Source: Eudromia elegans
Lineage: Eukaryota > Chordata > Aves > Tinamiformes > Tinamidae
Direction of reading: 5' to 3'
Assembly (NCBI GenBank): GCA_003342815.1
Contig: PTEX01000032.1
Span: 1,991,644-2,055,643, forward strand
Length of the DNA: 64,000 nucleotides
In this document: positions 13,949-24,972 of the stretch, in pieces
Numbering within the stretch: position 1 is the stretch's first letter
Layout: each line of letters begins with the position of its first letter
Translations under genes and position numbers: made by a program
Notes under the pieces: model-generated
Told to the model about the DNA's origin: nothing
The model's database searches: none
Seen by the model: only the letters and a program-made list of their open reading frames with translations

Positions 13949-15644
13949 CACTGTTTCTAATTAGGAAGGACATCCTTCATTTTATAGCTCTTGTGGTCTA
14001 ATTTGTAGAGAGCCATATCCCCTAAAGCTTTCTGTAAACCAAATTAAAACTCATTCCATCAAGGAGTTTTAGCAATATAAGGTCTCTGATCACAATGCAT
14101 GCTCACGGTCATAGCGCTGCTGCAGGCGGTCACTTGGGGGGGTATTCTTTCTTTTTAGGGCTATTCTTTTTCCTTTTTATTAGGAAAGAGCAAATCTCTT
14201 CAAGGAAAATACATTTTTTAAGGCCAGAGAATCTGGTTCTGTTTAAACAGTCATTCATACTCAGGAACAGTACATAGAGTCTCTCAAGTGATTGTCCTGG
14301 TATTATGTCTTTTAATTAAAACCTTTTTTCCTTACTTTTTTACTCAAGATACCTCAAAGGCTTCGACAGCTCAGCCAACACTGCTAACAATTTTCTTTCC
14401 AGATGAAAAAAAAACAAAAATTAGGATTTTGGGGAGATATAAGACTACACTACTGTGTGCGGCAGTAGCACTGGCTTCCTACTACTCTGTTCTCTGGGTT
14501 TTAACACAGCTCAGAACATGTAGCTTAAATCCAGTTGATCTGGATTTACTCAAGCCTTACTTTACTTTCAACGGCGGGGCCAATTGAGACGACAGCTTCT
14601 GGAATTTGGACGCCCATCCATTAAATGGACTCTACTGGAGACCTTCAACTCATTTCACACAGGCCAGTGAATAGCTCACAGAGATACAGTTATTGTTCAC
14701 TACAGATCTGCTTTGAATTTGAAGGGGTGCCACCACTGCACTAGCGCAGCCCAAGTCAGCCTGTCCTCTGTAATACCAAAGCCAACCAAGACTTTGGTGT
14801 CACCTCGTTGCTGAACTTCACACACACAGACACACAAACACAATATTTGCTGAAAAACCTTTTCTCTTTCTCTTTGGTGGTATCTAAATCAAGTGCACTG
14901 CTAAGTATGCATGGACCTGTCAATGGGGCAAACACCAATGAAAATGTTCACTTCCTTTCACCCGCAGAGAGACTTTGGCTGATGTCTCCAAAAAGTAAGA
15001 CTTGAAGAAAGCATTTCTTAATAGCTGGTGTAATTACGAAATTACATTGCAAACAAACAAACATACAAATGAACAGAGGCAAAGGGAGATGGTGAATAAG
15101 TGGAAAACAGCAGTGTAACAACACACACAGTGTTGAAGGTTGCAATATTGCCCACAGCAGAAGTCATCAGTCATCAATCACCCATACAGCAAGAGGCTCA
15201 CTTCCAACAGGGCACCTCACAATTTTGTGTACCCTGTGTCGGATTATTTGAATAAACATTCCCACCTGGCTTTGACAACAGGCAGTCAATGAGCTGCAGG
15301 AACTTGCCCCGTGAGGAGTGGCCAAAGCTGTTGGTCTTGAGGAACGCACGGCAAGAGGGGGCCCCATGGCCTGGGCCACCACCCAGGCGAGCCCTGAGAT
15401 GTCCCGGCAGGGTCCTGCAAAGCCCGACGCCAGCTTTTCACCTCTCTTTCCTCTTTATCCACCCAGTCCCAACAAAACTACTACATGTGCTGTTGTTTAA
15501 AGGCCAATCGACATTTCCTGTAAATGCGAGCTATTCGCACCACTCTAATAAAGTGATTTCAAAGTTAACTTATAAGAGCTCTTGCGTAGCAAAACGTCAT
15601 GCATCTTTTTCAGACAGTTAAATCTCGGCAGGAAGTTAAAAGGG

Positions 15645-15661
15645 AAAAAAAAAAAAAAAAA
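15645..15661. repeat. Poly-A tract (17 nt)
   Basis: An uninterrupted A run. An AATAAA lies about 95 nt upstream on the same strand, too far for a normal retrocopy tail, and no retrocopied coding sequence was recognised before it. Confidence 0.9.
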
Positions 15662-17469
15662 GATCTATTTAAAACCAGATTAAGCCCTAGCTGCTAAAGC
15701 ACAATAAATTGCTCTATTTTAACTGACTGAACTGTGCACACTTAGAATACAAGGGCATATTTCATTTGGGTTTATGCAATTGTTGAGTCTACTTTTCTGC
15801 CATTCTACCCATCATCAGATGAGAGAACTTGTCAGGCAAAATTATAGTTAATGATGTTTAATGGTGGCTAAGCCCAATAGAGTTGTTTATTTCTTTTCTT
15901 CTTTTTTTGTTGCTTTACTTACACTGGAAATAATGAAAATATTACAAGAACAACTTCTACATTATTTGCAGGAAAAGCTTCCATTACCAATGGTAGGTAA
16001 CATAAAGCTTTATCTGATTTATACAGCAATCTATATAAATCTACTTTTATGTTTTATTTGATTCCAGCCATTAGGCTGTGCTAGGAAGTAATTCTAAAAT
16101 ATATATCATAGTGGCAATTCAGGGTACTATACCAAATTAATCTACATAAATCTATACCTGTGTGCAGGGAACCAGCATGGTAACATCACCAGCATGGAGG
16201 AGGAACAATGCCAGTAATTCTACTTTAGGCTTTCTAGGAAATTCAAGCTTTTTAAGCCACTGAGCAGCATACAAATGTCCTCCGCTGAAAAACTCCTCCA
16301 TCTAAATTAACTGTATCATCATTAGCCTAGCTCTTACATTTTAAATTTCAGAAAAATGAAACTGCGCATTAGGAGAGGTATTTCCTCTTTATGACTGATC
16401 TAAAGGCAGAGAGCTGGAGCGTGAATGGGCTGTTTGGAACAGAATCTCCTTTTAAAAACCTGTAGTCCTTACTGATTTAGAGTTCCTTACATAGCTGAAG
16501 CCAGTGTGCTTTGTACAGCTGAACGAGGCCAGCTGGCGAAGCAGGAGCATATCAGTATTCCGCCTGCTTTCCTTTTGTTTGAATATTACCTCAGTGGCCG
16601 TTCACTAAACGATGTGAACTTGATGGGTTTGACTATGACCTCAGCTAAACTGAACAGTATGAAGCTGGCACATCTGTAATCTCAGCCTTGCTATTTTTCA
16701 ATTTATTTTTCACCTGATTTGTATTAAGATGTGGTTCAAATTTAAAAATAAAAATAAAAAGGGTCTTTCTGCATTCCAAATCAATCAGCAAATGCTGGCA
16801 TGCCAGAAGGCAGGCTTCATCTGCCTCTTCACACCACATTTGGTAGATCCCTGACTTATGAGAGCTTGATTTCTAAATGTTTATGCAGAAAGAAATGCTT
16901 TACACATCCGCTCCTTCTCCGATAGCCTACAGGGATTTCTGGCAATACTTATATTTTTTTTCCCTGCCTTCCAGGTTTTCTCCCTATAGACGCATAAAGA
17001 CATAGTGACAGCAGGAGAAGGCTCAACTTGCAGCGAGAAGCATCCGTACATATTATTACTATTGACTCTGTGAGATAAGCTGGACATCTGTCTTTACTTT
17101 TAGCAAGTTCCACAAGGATAAACATGAACCTGAACGTGGGCTGCCCACTGACAGTTTACTGGTGCTCTTTTATATCCCCATCCCAATGCTAGGGCTCCTG
17201 TCACTTCTGTCTGAGCTATATTTCAACCTCGGGTCACAAGAGTTCAAAGCACAGTCAATTAATCAAATGGTTTCTATGAACATAAATGCCGTTCAATAAC
17301 TGTTTCCTATTCAGCATGGCCAAGGAAATGAAAGGAGGAGGTTAATGTGGAGATAGTTAGGTTATGTGGGCAGCTTTAAGCAGCAAGCCTTGATTAGCCA
17401 TCATCAAACCAGGCATTTTATCTGTCGAGGTATTTTATGTGAGACAAAAGAACAAATCCAGGACATTTA

Positions 17470-17521
17470 CGGCCTGATCCTGCTCTCAATAAAGTCAACT
17501 GGGGTTCGGCCACCGACTTAA
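17470..17521. repeat. Small palindromic old amniote repeat, copy A
   Basis: It contains ggcctgatcctgctctcaat followed by aaagtcaactgggg, then cggccaccgactt. I know this 'gatcctgct..gaagtcaatggg..gcca..gactt' phrase as a recurrent, self-complementary old repeat in sauropsid genomes. The family name is uncertain. Confidence 0.5.
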
Positions 17522-17596
17522 CACCTACCAACTCAGCCTCTAGAAAATCTGTCTCTACAACCAGTAAAATCCAAACAGCAGTAGAGAAACAAATGC

Positions 17597-17616
17597 AAAA
17601 AAAAAAAAAAAAAAAA
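17597..17616. repeat. Poly-A tract (20 nt)
   Basis: The longest homopolymer in the window. No SINE or retrocopy body was recognised next to it. Confidence 0.95.
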
Positions 17617-18194
17617 GATATAAAAACTTTCTCACAACGCATGTTGTTTATACTAAGAAGGATATAGGCTACAAATCTATAATGTGAAATAACTACTCTG
17701 AAGACAAGGTGAGCTGAGACTGGGACGTGGACAGCTAAGAGACCCGAGTGATGGGGTTTTAGGTCGGTGTAACAGGCTTTACCTCTGTGGTCTCAGTGGT
17801 ATGAGGTGGGGTTTGCAGTGCTGCTGGTGAAAGCTGGTGAAAGAGGAAGATGCCCCAGTTCTTTGAACTGTGCTCCCAAACGTGGCCTACCAAGGGGTGA
17901 GGAGCAGCATCCCCGCTCAGCCAGCCGTCCCTTCCCCGGGCTCATCTCCGCCTGCTCTCCTACCAAGTGCTGCAATTCTGCTCCGGGTCACCCTGCTCCG
18001 TTCACAAAACTAGCCCACTACCCGGCGAGGAATTCAAGAAAATTCCTCTGCTTGATGTGATGAAAAAATTACTTGTTTCTAGCCGCTGAAGACAGCAAGA
18101 GTTGGAAGGCTTAAATGGGAAAAACTAGTTTGGATTGAGCCAATTTTGGGTACTGTCGCACATGTCAAATAACACTTTGGTTGACAAATGGTCC

Positions 18195-18268
18195 CTCTGA
18201 AATCCACGGGGCTATTCTGGGAGTAAGGTGCTATTCAGTATGAGTAAGGAGATTAGAATCTGGCCCTC
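18195..18268. repeat. Small old amniote repeat, copy B
   Basis: It contains ctgaaatccacggggctatt, then gagtaaggtgctattcag, then agaatctggccct. This resembles the 'gaagtcaatggg..gagtaaggtgctactca..agaatctggccc' type of dispersed old repeat. It lies 0.7 kb from copy A. Confidence 0.5.
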
Positions 18269-18968
18269 ATTTTATTTTCAGAGAGATTTCAAACATATGT
18301 TTGCTCTAATTTTCCCTTCCTTCTAGGATTGCTGGTGTTAACTTGGCCCGGCTTTAGAGGCAGAGGGAGGTGAATAACAGCACCAGATTTTTTTTAAAAA
18401 AAAAATTAAACTCTCTAATATATGTCTAAAATGTTTTTTTTTTTCTGCTGAAAAATATGTAGGATAAACAAATTCCATAATGATGCAATGTGTTATAAAA
18501 GTTTTATTGGCACTCATCTGGGATTACCCGCATAACTCACTTGTGACTTCACTGCTCAGGAGTAATGCCCTCATCTCAAATGCATGCTAAAAAACAGCTT
18601 ATGTGAAACGTCTTATTAGAGTTCAACACAGATTAAACTACCAGTTTTTTTTCCCAGAAGCTTCTCAAAGGAGAGAAGTTAGCAGAAATTATAAAAATCT
18701 TAGTCTATAGGAGGAAATGTTCTCATTCAGCTTTCCTCAAGCATCCCATATTAAACTCCATTAGTTCTTTACCAGTGGCCTGTCCATCCACCCTGCACTT
18801 TTATGCTTCTTTGTCCCCTATCTTTACCCACACCTTTGTGCCACATCGCACACATACAATTGTTCCCAGAGAGAACAAGCTCCCTTGTGTTGGGTTACAA
18901 AGACATAGTATGAAAGAGTCCTTGTTCCAGCGAATAAACCATGTAAACAGAAAATGAAGGGGACGGGA

Positions 18969-19095
18969 AAAAATATTATCCCGACTTGCAGACTTAGAGC
19001 TGAGACATAGTTTCCCACCGGTCACACAGGAAGTCCCTGTCAGAGCTGGAATTAAATTCAAATTCTCCTCAGTCCCAATCCGGTGCCTTAACAAC
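18969..19095 (+). mobile_element. MIR-like (CORE-SINE) relic
   Basis: The order attatcccgacttgcagac, then a gctgagacatag block, then ccaccggtcacacagg, gtcagagctggaattaaatt and ccggtgccttaac follows the MIR core and 3' region, including the hallmark ggtcacacag and cagagctgg..tt..a blocks. It is diverged and lacks the tRNA-like head. Confidence 0.65.
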
Positions 19096-19144
19096 AAATT
19101 CACCTTTTTTTTCCCCTCCATCTGTGTGTTTCGCTGTCTCCTGC

Positions 19145-19330
19145 ATTCCACGCTCATCCCTGACGGAGCAGCGCGGCTTTGGCGGAGGGGGCAGAGCTAA
19201 ACTGGCTTTACTGCCTGTCCTTCCCTGCTCCATCCCGCACCTCCGAGACGTCGCGGTGAGCACGGACGGGCAGGCAGCAGCCGCCCCACGGGCAGAGCGG
19301 CCACGCGGGGGGCTCCTCTGGGCATGTCCT
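19145..19330. promoter_or_regulatory. CpG-dense patch
   Basis: I count about 17 CpG in about 185 nt, including gacgtcgcgg and ccacgcggggg. It is too short to call a promoter and no transcript structure is visible. It follows directly after the MIR-like relic. Confidence 0.3.
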
Positions 19331-20336
19331 GGTTTCCCAACTACTGATGCTGGGTGGATGGAACAAAGGAAAATTTTTGTACTACAAAACAATGCAGCAG
19401 CAACGCAGGTTATTTTATGCAGATCCTCTTCAGCTACAGAAAGAAAGGGCAAGCTCTACTTTTCCCTACTCTTTTTCTAGAAAATACAAGCAGTCTTTCG
19501 CCCAAAACCTTCACCCAAAACACCATCTCAAGCAAATACCCAGAACGGAAAATTTCTACTTTTAAGTTAAATCCTGTGAACTTACATCAGAATTAAGACG
19601 GGGGCTATTATTAGGATACATTGAGAAAACTTCGCCAGTTTTGCTATACACACGGCACAGACACAACGATAAAGCAAACTGTATTGTGAAAAAAAAGGTC
19701 ATATGGAAGGAGGGGTAGGAGCTTTTTTCATGTAACTTGATTATTTTTGTTTTTAATTAGTAGCTGTTTGCAATTGCTCGGAGGTTTGCAATGTTCCAAC
19801 AGGCACCAAGTGATACATTAGCAGGCAGAGTGCAGACAGAGGAGTCCAAAGCTCAAAACAAATTGATTCTGCAATTACTAGGCAATTACATCCTAAAATG
19901 TATTAAGTATAAAGAGATGAAAAAATATTTCCATATATCAGAAATCCATAAATGCAGAAAAAAGATCAATGAAAAGAGAAAAACAGTCCTATGTTCTTTA
20001 TTCACACATATCCAAGGAATATATCTCTTTGGCCAGATATGGATTTTGTGCAAATTTTCATTTTTATCCTCAAATTTTCCTTAATCCTTAATAATCTTTC
20101 ATTTCAATCACTATAAGCTTGCCTAGTTTTTCTCTCCACTTTAGTCTTTCTATTCTGAGTAAAAGAAGGTGCAGTGGGCACCATGACTCCCAAAGAACCT
20201 TTTTTTTTTCTTAAATATTTCCTTTCAATTTTTAGATTAGTGAGTATTTTTGGAAATTTTATGACAAAAATTGCTATTTTATGCAATTTAATTGAAATAT
20301 TTTATAGATGACACATTTTCTACTAATATGATGTGT

Positions 20337-20384
20337 GATCTCTTACAAGAGATCGCTTTATTTAGACCAAAAACTTGGTCTAAA
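20337..20384. repeat. Two adjacent perfect inverted repeats
   Basis: gatctctt (20337-20344) and aagagatc (20347-20354) form an 8-bp stem with a 2-nt centre. Six bases later tttagaccaa (20361-20370) and ttggtctaaa (20375-20384) form a 10-bp stem with an aaac loop. They sit in an AT-rich stretch. Neither matches a family I recognise. Confidence 0.8.
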
Positions 20385-22580
20385 CTTTTTCCTTAGGTTA
20401 ATTCTTAATAAAAATTTCCTAATTTGCAATCAGAGCTCAAAAGTGAGATTAAGAAATTGCTTTAGCAAACCGCTTTCTATAGTTTATATCAACACAACAA
20501 GGTAATTGCCAAGAAAGAAGGGAACTAAATTAAACAAGGAACAGATTCTCAGTTTCAGAACGATCGGCTGTCCAGAGACAGACATATCCCTTGATTTCCA
20601 ATCACATCAGAGCAAGCAACTCTCAAACTCAAGGAATGTGACTGTTATTAACAATCTCAGCGGTGCCTAATATAAAAGCACTTAAGCACACAGTGTACTT
20701 AACTTATATAATACATAGCTATAAGATATCAACGCCAGAATCCTGTGCAGGGATTAAATATTCAGTTCTTCTTTATGGACTCGAGTATGAGTTTTACCCC
20801 TCTGCCCCGCAAGGTTGATAGTGGGGGAAAATGAGGCAAATCAATGATCCCTCAAGACACTGCAGGTCATGGGCAGCTCTAGGAAGGCAGCAACACATGT
20901 GTCTGCTCATGGAAGTCAGACTTTCAGATCAGTTTCAGTCACTCAATACAGACATAAACATGTCAGCTCTTTTCATTGAACCCACTTGCCAAGCTATTAA
21001 ATTATGGGGAAAAAAAGAAAAAAATTTTAGCATAGGCAAGTACATCAATGGGTTAGAACAGGAGGGAAAGGGCCTGAATCAACCACAAAGCTCCGATGTG
21101 CTGTAGAGATGCTGAGCACAAGGATGCTGGCAGGACAACCGCACGAGCCCTGCTTGGAATCCATTGGGAAAGCAATGTCAGCGGAGCCGCCACTCCGGGC
21201 AAGGGGGAGGAGAGGAGGAAGGTAATAAAGCAGTAATCTCAGGCGCAGCCCTGGCATTACCCAAAGTCTGCAGCGCTCTGTAGGGATTTCAAAGAGCACA
21301 TTTAGAAAATTTGTTAGGAATTAGGAAAGCAGGGTCAATAAAGTTAAACTCTGTCAATAATCGCTCTGTAATATGTACAAGGATCTTCCACCGCAGTGCC
21401 CGAGGGCTCCCTCTGAACTTAGAACTGAACTTTTCAAATGTAAAAAGACCCATTTACTGCAGCAAGTCATTTGAGAAAATCTTATTATGGAAAAAGACCT
21501 AAAAATAGAGCTGTTTTTTAACACTCTGGACTGACCCTATCTTCCCCTCTCCCTTTTCCTCCCCTCAAAACATCTATGAAGCAAATGTCGCCAAGAGGAA
21601 CATTTAATGAGAGGTTTTAAGTCATTAACCTGGTTATGGCAGCACCTCATGCAGCAGCATGGATGTGGTTGACTGGGGCCAGGCACACATGAAGGCACCA
21701 GGTTCTCAATGTGCACAGTCTGATCCTGCTAAGCATCTACCTCAATGTCAGCAGTGCAGACACAGCCTTTGGAAATACCTTTGATATACGGTCCCTCAAG
21801 GAGATGGGCTACAAAAATTCATCGCAAGTTGATGTTTTACTTGACTATTTACATAAAATATGTGTTAAAAGTTGAAAACTCTCCTTACTCTCTTCTGTAT
21901 TCAAAATTTGGTGGTAGTAAGGGGCATTATTACTACCAGTTGCTACATACACTATCTGAGCCAGCTTGCTGCTTGAAGCATTTAATTCACTGAGAAAATA
22001 CGTGGAGTGGAGGGTGGGAGTTACGTGTTACAGGATATCAACGAGACAGACTTAAAAGAGAGCTACCTAATTTAAGGCTTTTTAAGAGGGTTATCTAGGT
22101 CTGAGAACTGGTCTTTGCTCCTCTTTTTCCTCAATTCACATGCCAACACTCTTTCTTTTCTGTTACTAAATGCCTCCACGATGCTAATCTGCAATGGTAG
22201 GCTAAGAGAAAACTCAAGATGCTCAGCAGTACTTAGTAAACGCAGTTTCTCAAAAGGACCTTCACATCCTTCATATAAATAACCCTGGTAACTTCCCTGA
22301 GAGGACTTATTATGACTAGGCAGGCTAGGATCACGCTCTGCCCATAGATCACTCAATTTATCCAGCCACACAGCAAGGCAAGTGAATCCACCACAGTTCA
22401 AGCTTGTATCAGATTTAGTTTTCAGGCGCTGTGTATGTGAAACTATATACTTATTTCTAAAAAGCTCAGCTTTAAAATAACTGCTAATTTCCTATCAAAA
22501 CTTCTGTAGCATTGTCAGGATGATGTGAACCCAAGCCCGGGCAGGCCTGAGCCACTATCTCTGGTTAAAGGGACGGTTGG

Positions 22581-22678
22581 GCCCCAGAGGGTCACTCAGG
22601 AAGGAGCTGCTGAGTCCTCTCTCTGCTGGGATGATGATAGGAGAGAGGACTCATGTCCTTGCTGGGTCCTCATGGGTC
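22581..22678. repeat. Long imperfect hairpin with perfect 13-bp inner stem
   Basis: The arms tgagtcctctctc (22611-22623) and gagagaggactca (22641-22653) are perfectly complementary around a 17-nt loop. Outside them, aagga (22601-22605) pairs with tcctt (22656-22660). After that, 22594-22599 pairs with 22662-22667 (one G-T), and 22583-22586 pairs with 22673-22676. About 28 pairs are visible over 98 nt. I see no known miRNA or repeat consensus in it. Confidence 0.75.
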
Positions 22679-24004
22679 TGTCTGCGTGTGGAGCGCTAGA
22701 AAACACCCGCACGTCGTGAATTCAGAAAATGCAGCGAGTTTCTGCACGGGCCACACGATGGGATGTGATAAACCCACCGTGTGCGACTCACGTGATGTGT
22801 GGGACTGGGTGTGCTCAAAGCACCAAGTCGTTTGCAATCAAAAACCTTTAATGTTCGATTCTGCACCCTTTCTTTGATTCTGCATAGTTCATCTTTCCAA
22901 AACTCAGCTGCAGTTTGACGGATACTAAGACTGAACACGCTTTTTACTGCGTAGGAGCTCCAGTGCTGTAAATGATTAATACTAATAACGGGAAAAATCT
23001 GTCATGTATAAACAATATACCCAAACAGTAACAGCCATTTAAATTTGCTAATTTGAGAATTTCTTTTCTCTGATTCTCTTTCATAAACAAAGTATTTTTT
23101 TCATCAGACAGTACCCATAATGTTCATCCGTGGTGTAGTTATAAGGTAAAAAAATGTGGACTATTGATGAAATAGATCATAATGGCTCTTTCCAAGCCAT
23201 TATCATCTATCATTTAAATGTGTATTCAATGAGCTTTAATCTGCAAATTTGTCACGATTGGGAGCCATTACGATTTAACAGATTCATTGTGTTTGCTTTA
23301 TTCTTTTTTTTAATATGATGCATGATGTGTGTGCTGGAGACTACAGGTGAAACCATCTTGCCTATCAGAACAGACTTTAAAAAGTTACTATATATGAGCA
23401 AGGGCTGCTCATTAGCACGCACAGTCTTTTAAAAAAACCAGCAATGCTGAAACACCACGTTGTTATTCTAATAAACAAGTCCAGAAAATTCTTCATTACT
23501 CAGCATAATTCTCATTTTTGGGAAGAGTCTCTCCCTCCCATTACTTGTAAGAATAACGTCATGTCCACTCATATCATTTCAACTGCACAAATGTCCACTG
23601 ATCCCCTAAAGAGTTATTTTTTCCTACCAGCTGAGACAAAGCAAATGAAATCAATGAATGCTCTTGCACTGATATTCATCAGTTTGAACAGAAGACCCTG
23701 CAAGAAACCAATTGGTTTTGGTCCTTGTGCAGGTTTTTTTTTTTTAATTCACAAGGGTCCATTAATAATAATAGTAGTACCTAACACTCCAGCTAAAGCA
23801 ATATAAGATATAAAGTTCTGTATTTTAGAGAAGGAAGATGATATTGGCTTTCTAGGTCAATGTTTGCATGGTTGCACAATTTACAAAATTGCAAAAAAAA
23901 ATGACAGCAATCAGCAATACATGAGCTTTTGCTGCTCTTTGGCTATGGCAGAGTAATTCCATATCCGCTGTGTATATAATTCACTAAGCAGCCTTTCTTC
24001 CTCA

Positions 24005-24180
24005 AGTTTTGCAGTTCCCTGAATCAAGGCCCGCGAGACACGGCTCTGGGTAGCTCCAGAGAAGCTGCACAGCCCAGAATGCAGCTCACGCCGTGGCCGG
24101 GATGTGTCTTCCCTCCGTGGCCATGGAAGCTGCGGGGCGGAAAGCCTGCGGAGCCAGCGGCCAGGCAAGACGCGGACTGC
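24005..24180. other. CpG-dense patch
   Basis: About 13 CpG in 175 nt, with gcggggcgg and gacgcgg. No gene signal was recognised. The overlapping open frames on both strands reflect GC content. Confidence 0.3.
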
Positions 24181-24913
24181 ATGGTCAGTAATACTGGTAC
24201 TATGGGACGGGTTCCCTCCACCTCCTCAGCTCTCCAGTGGCTCTTCCCGCTCCCCAGCACAATACTGCAAGTTCACAAAGACCTAGTGGAAAACCATGGC
24301 AGAGCCACCTGACACCACAGCAGCACGGCCCGCACGAGGCACGTGGGGCACTGTCTCGACCCCCTGCACTGCTGTTTTCCTCCTGCTCATACATTATTCC
24401 AGGCTATTTTTTTCATTTTATTTTTTTCCCGCCGCAGGGAGAAGTGACTTTCGCCTTAAATGCTGCTATTTTCCAGCATAAAAAGATATGCATGTGGAAA
24501 TAAAAAAGGAACCATCCATTGGGCTTAAAACAAAATAATCTAACAAAAAAGGAAGTATTTTTTAACAGCAGATGTCTACTTCATGGCCCTGGTCTCTTAA
24601 CTTAGTACTTATGAGTTAGGGAAACAGCCCCTTGGTGGATTACTTTTCATAGTTTGCTCAGTAATGTGTTTACAAAGCCATTGTTACAACTAGATGCTTA
24701 TATATTTTGATATACAGCACGCACTACAGCAGTACATCTTCAGAGATTTCACGCTTATTTTAAAAACCTAAATGTTTCTTTACCTTCCCTCCCGGCAAAA
24801 CACAAGTTTATGGGCAGATACCGCAGGGCTCTACGGTCCAGTCTGACCGCAATTAAAAGCAGAATTAGCAGGGCCTTTGTAGGAAGTGATAACAGTGGCA
24901 TGTGCCCGACAGG

Positions 24914-24972
24914 ATGGGCCAAATTCCTCTGTGCCTTGAAGTCCTGTGAAATACCTAACTTACTCCAGGAAT
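24914..24972. repeat. Possible old amniote repeat, degraded copy
   Basis: It contains gatgggccaaattcctctgt, then gaagtcctgtgaaatacc, then ttactccaggaatta. This resembles a 'gggccaaattctgctct..actccag' dispersed repeat. It is heavily decayed and the call rests on short phrases only. Confidence 0.3.

Noticed and set aside
15520..15661. AATAAA followed by poly-A, suggesting a processed pseudogene
   Set aside because: The spacing of about 95 nt is too long and no coding relic is seen upstream.
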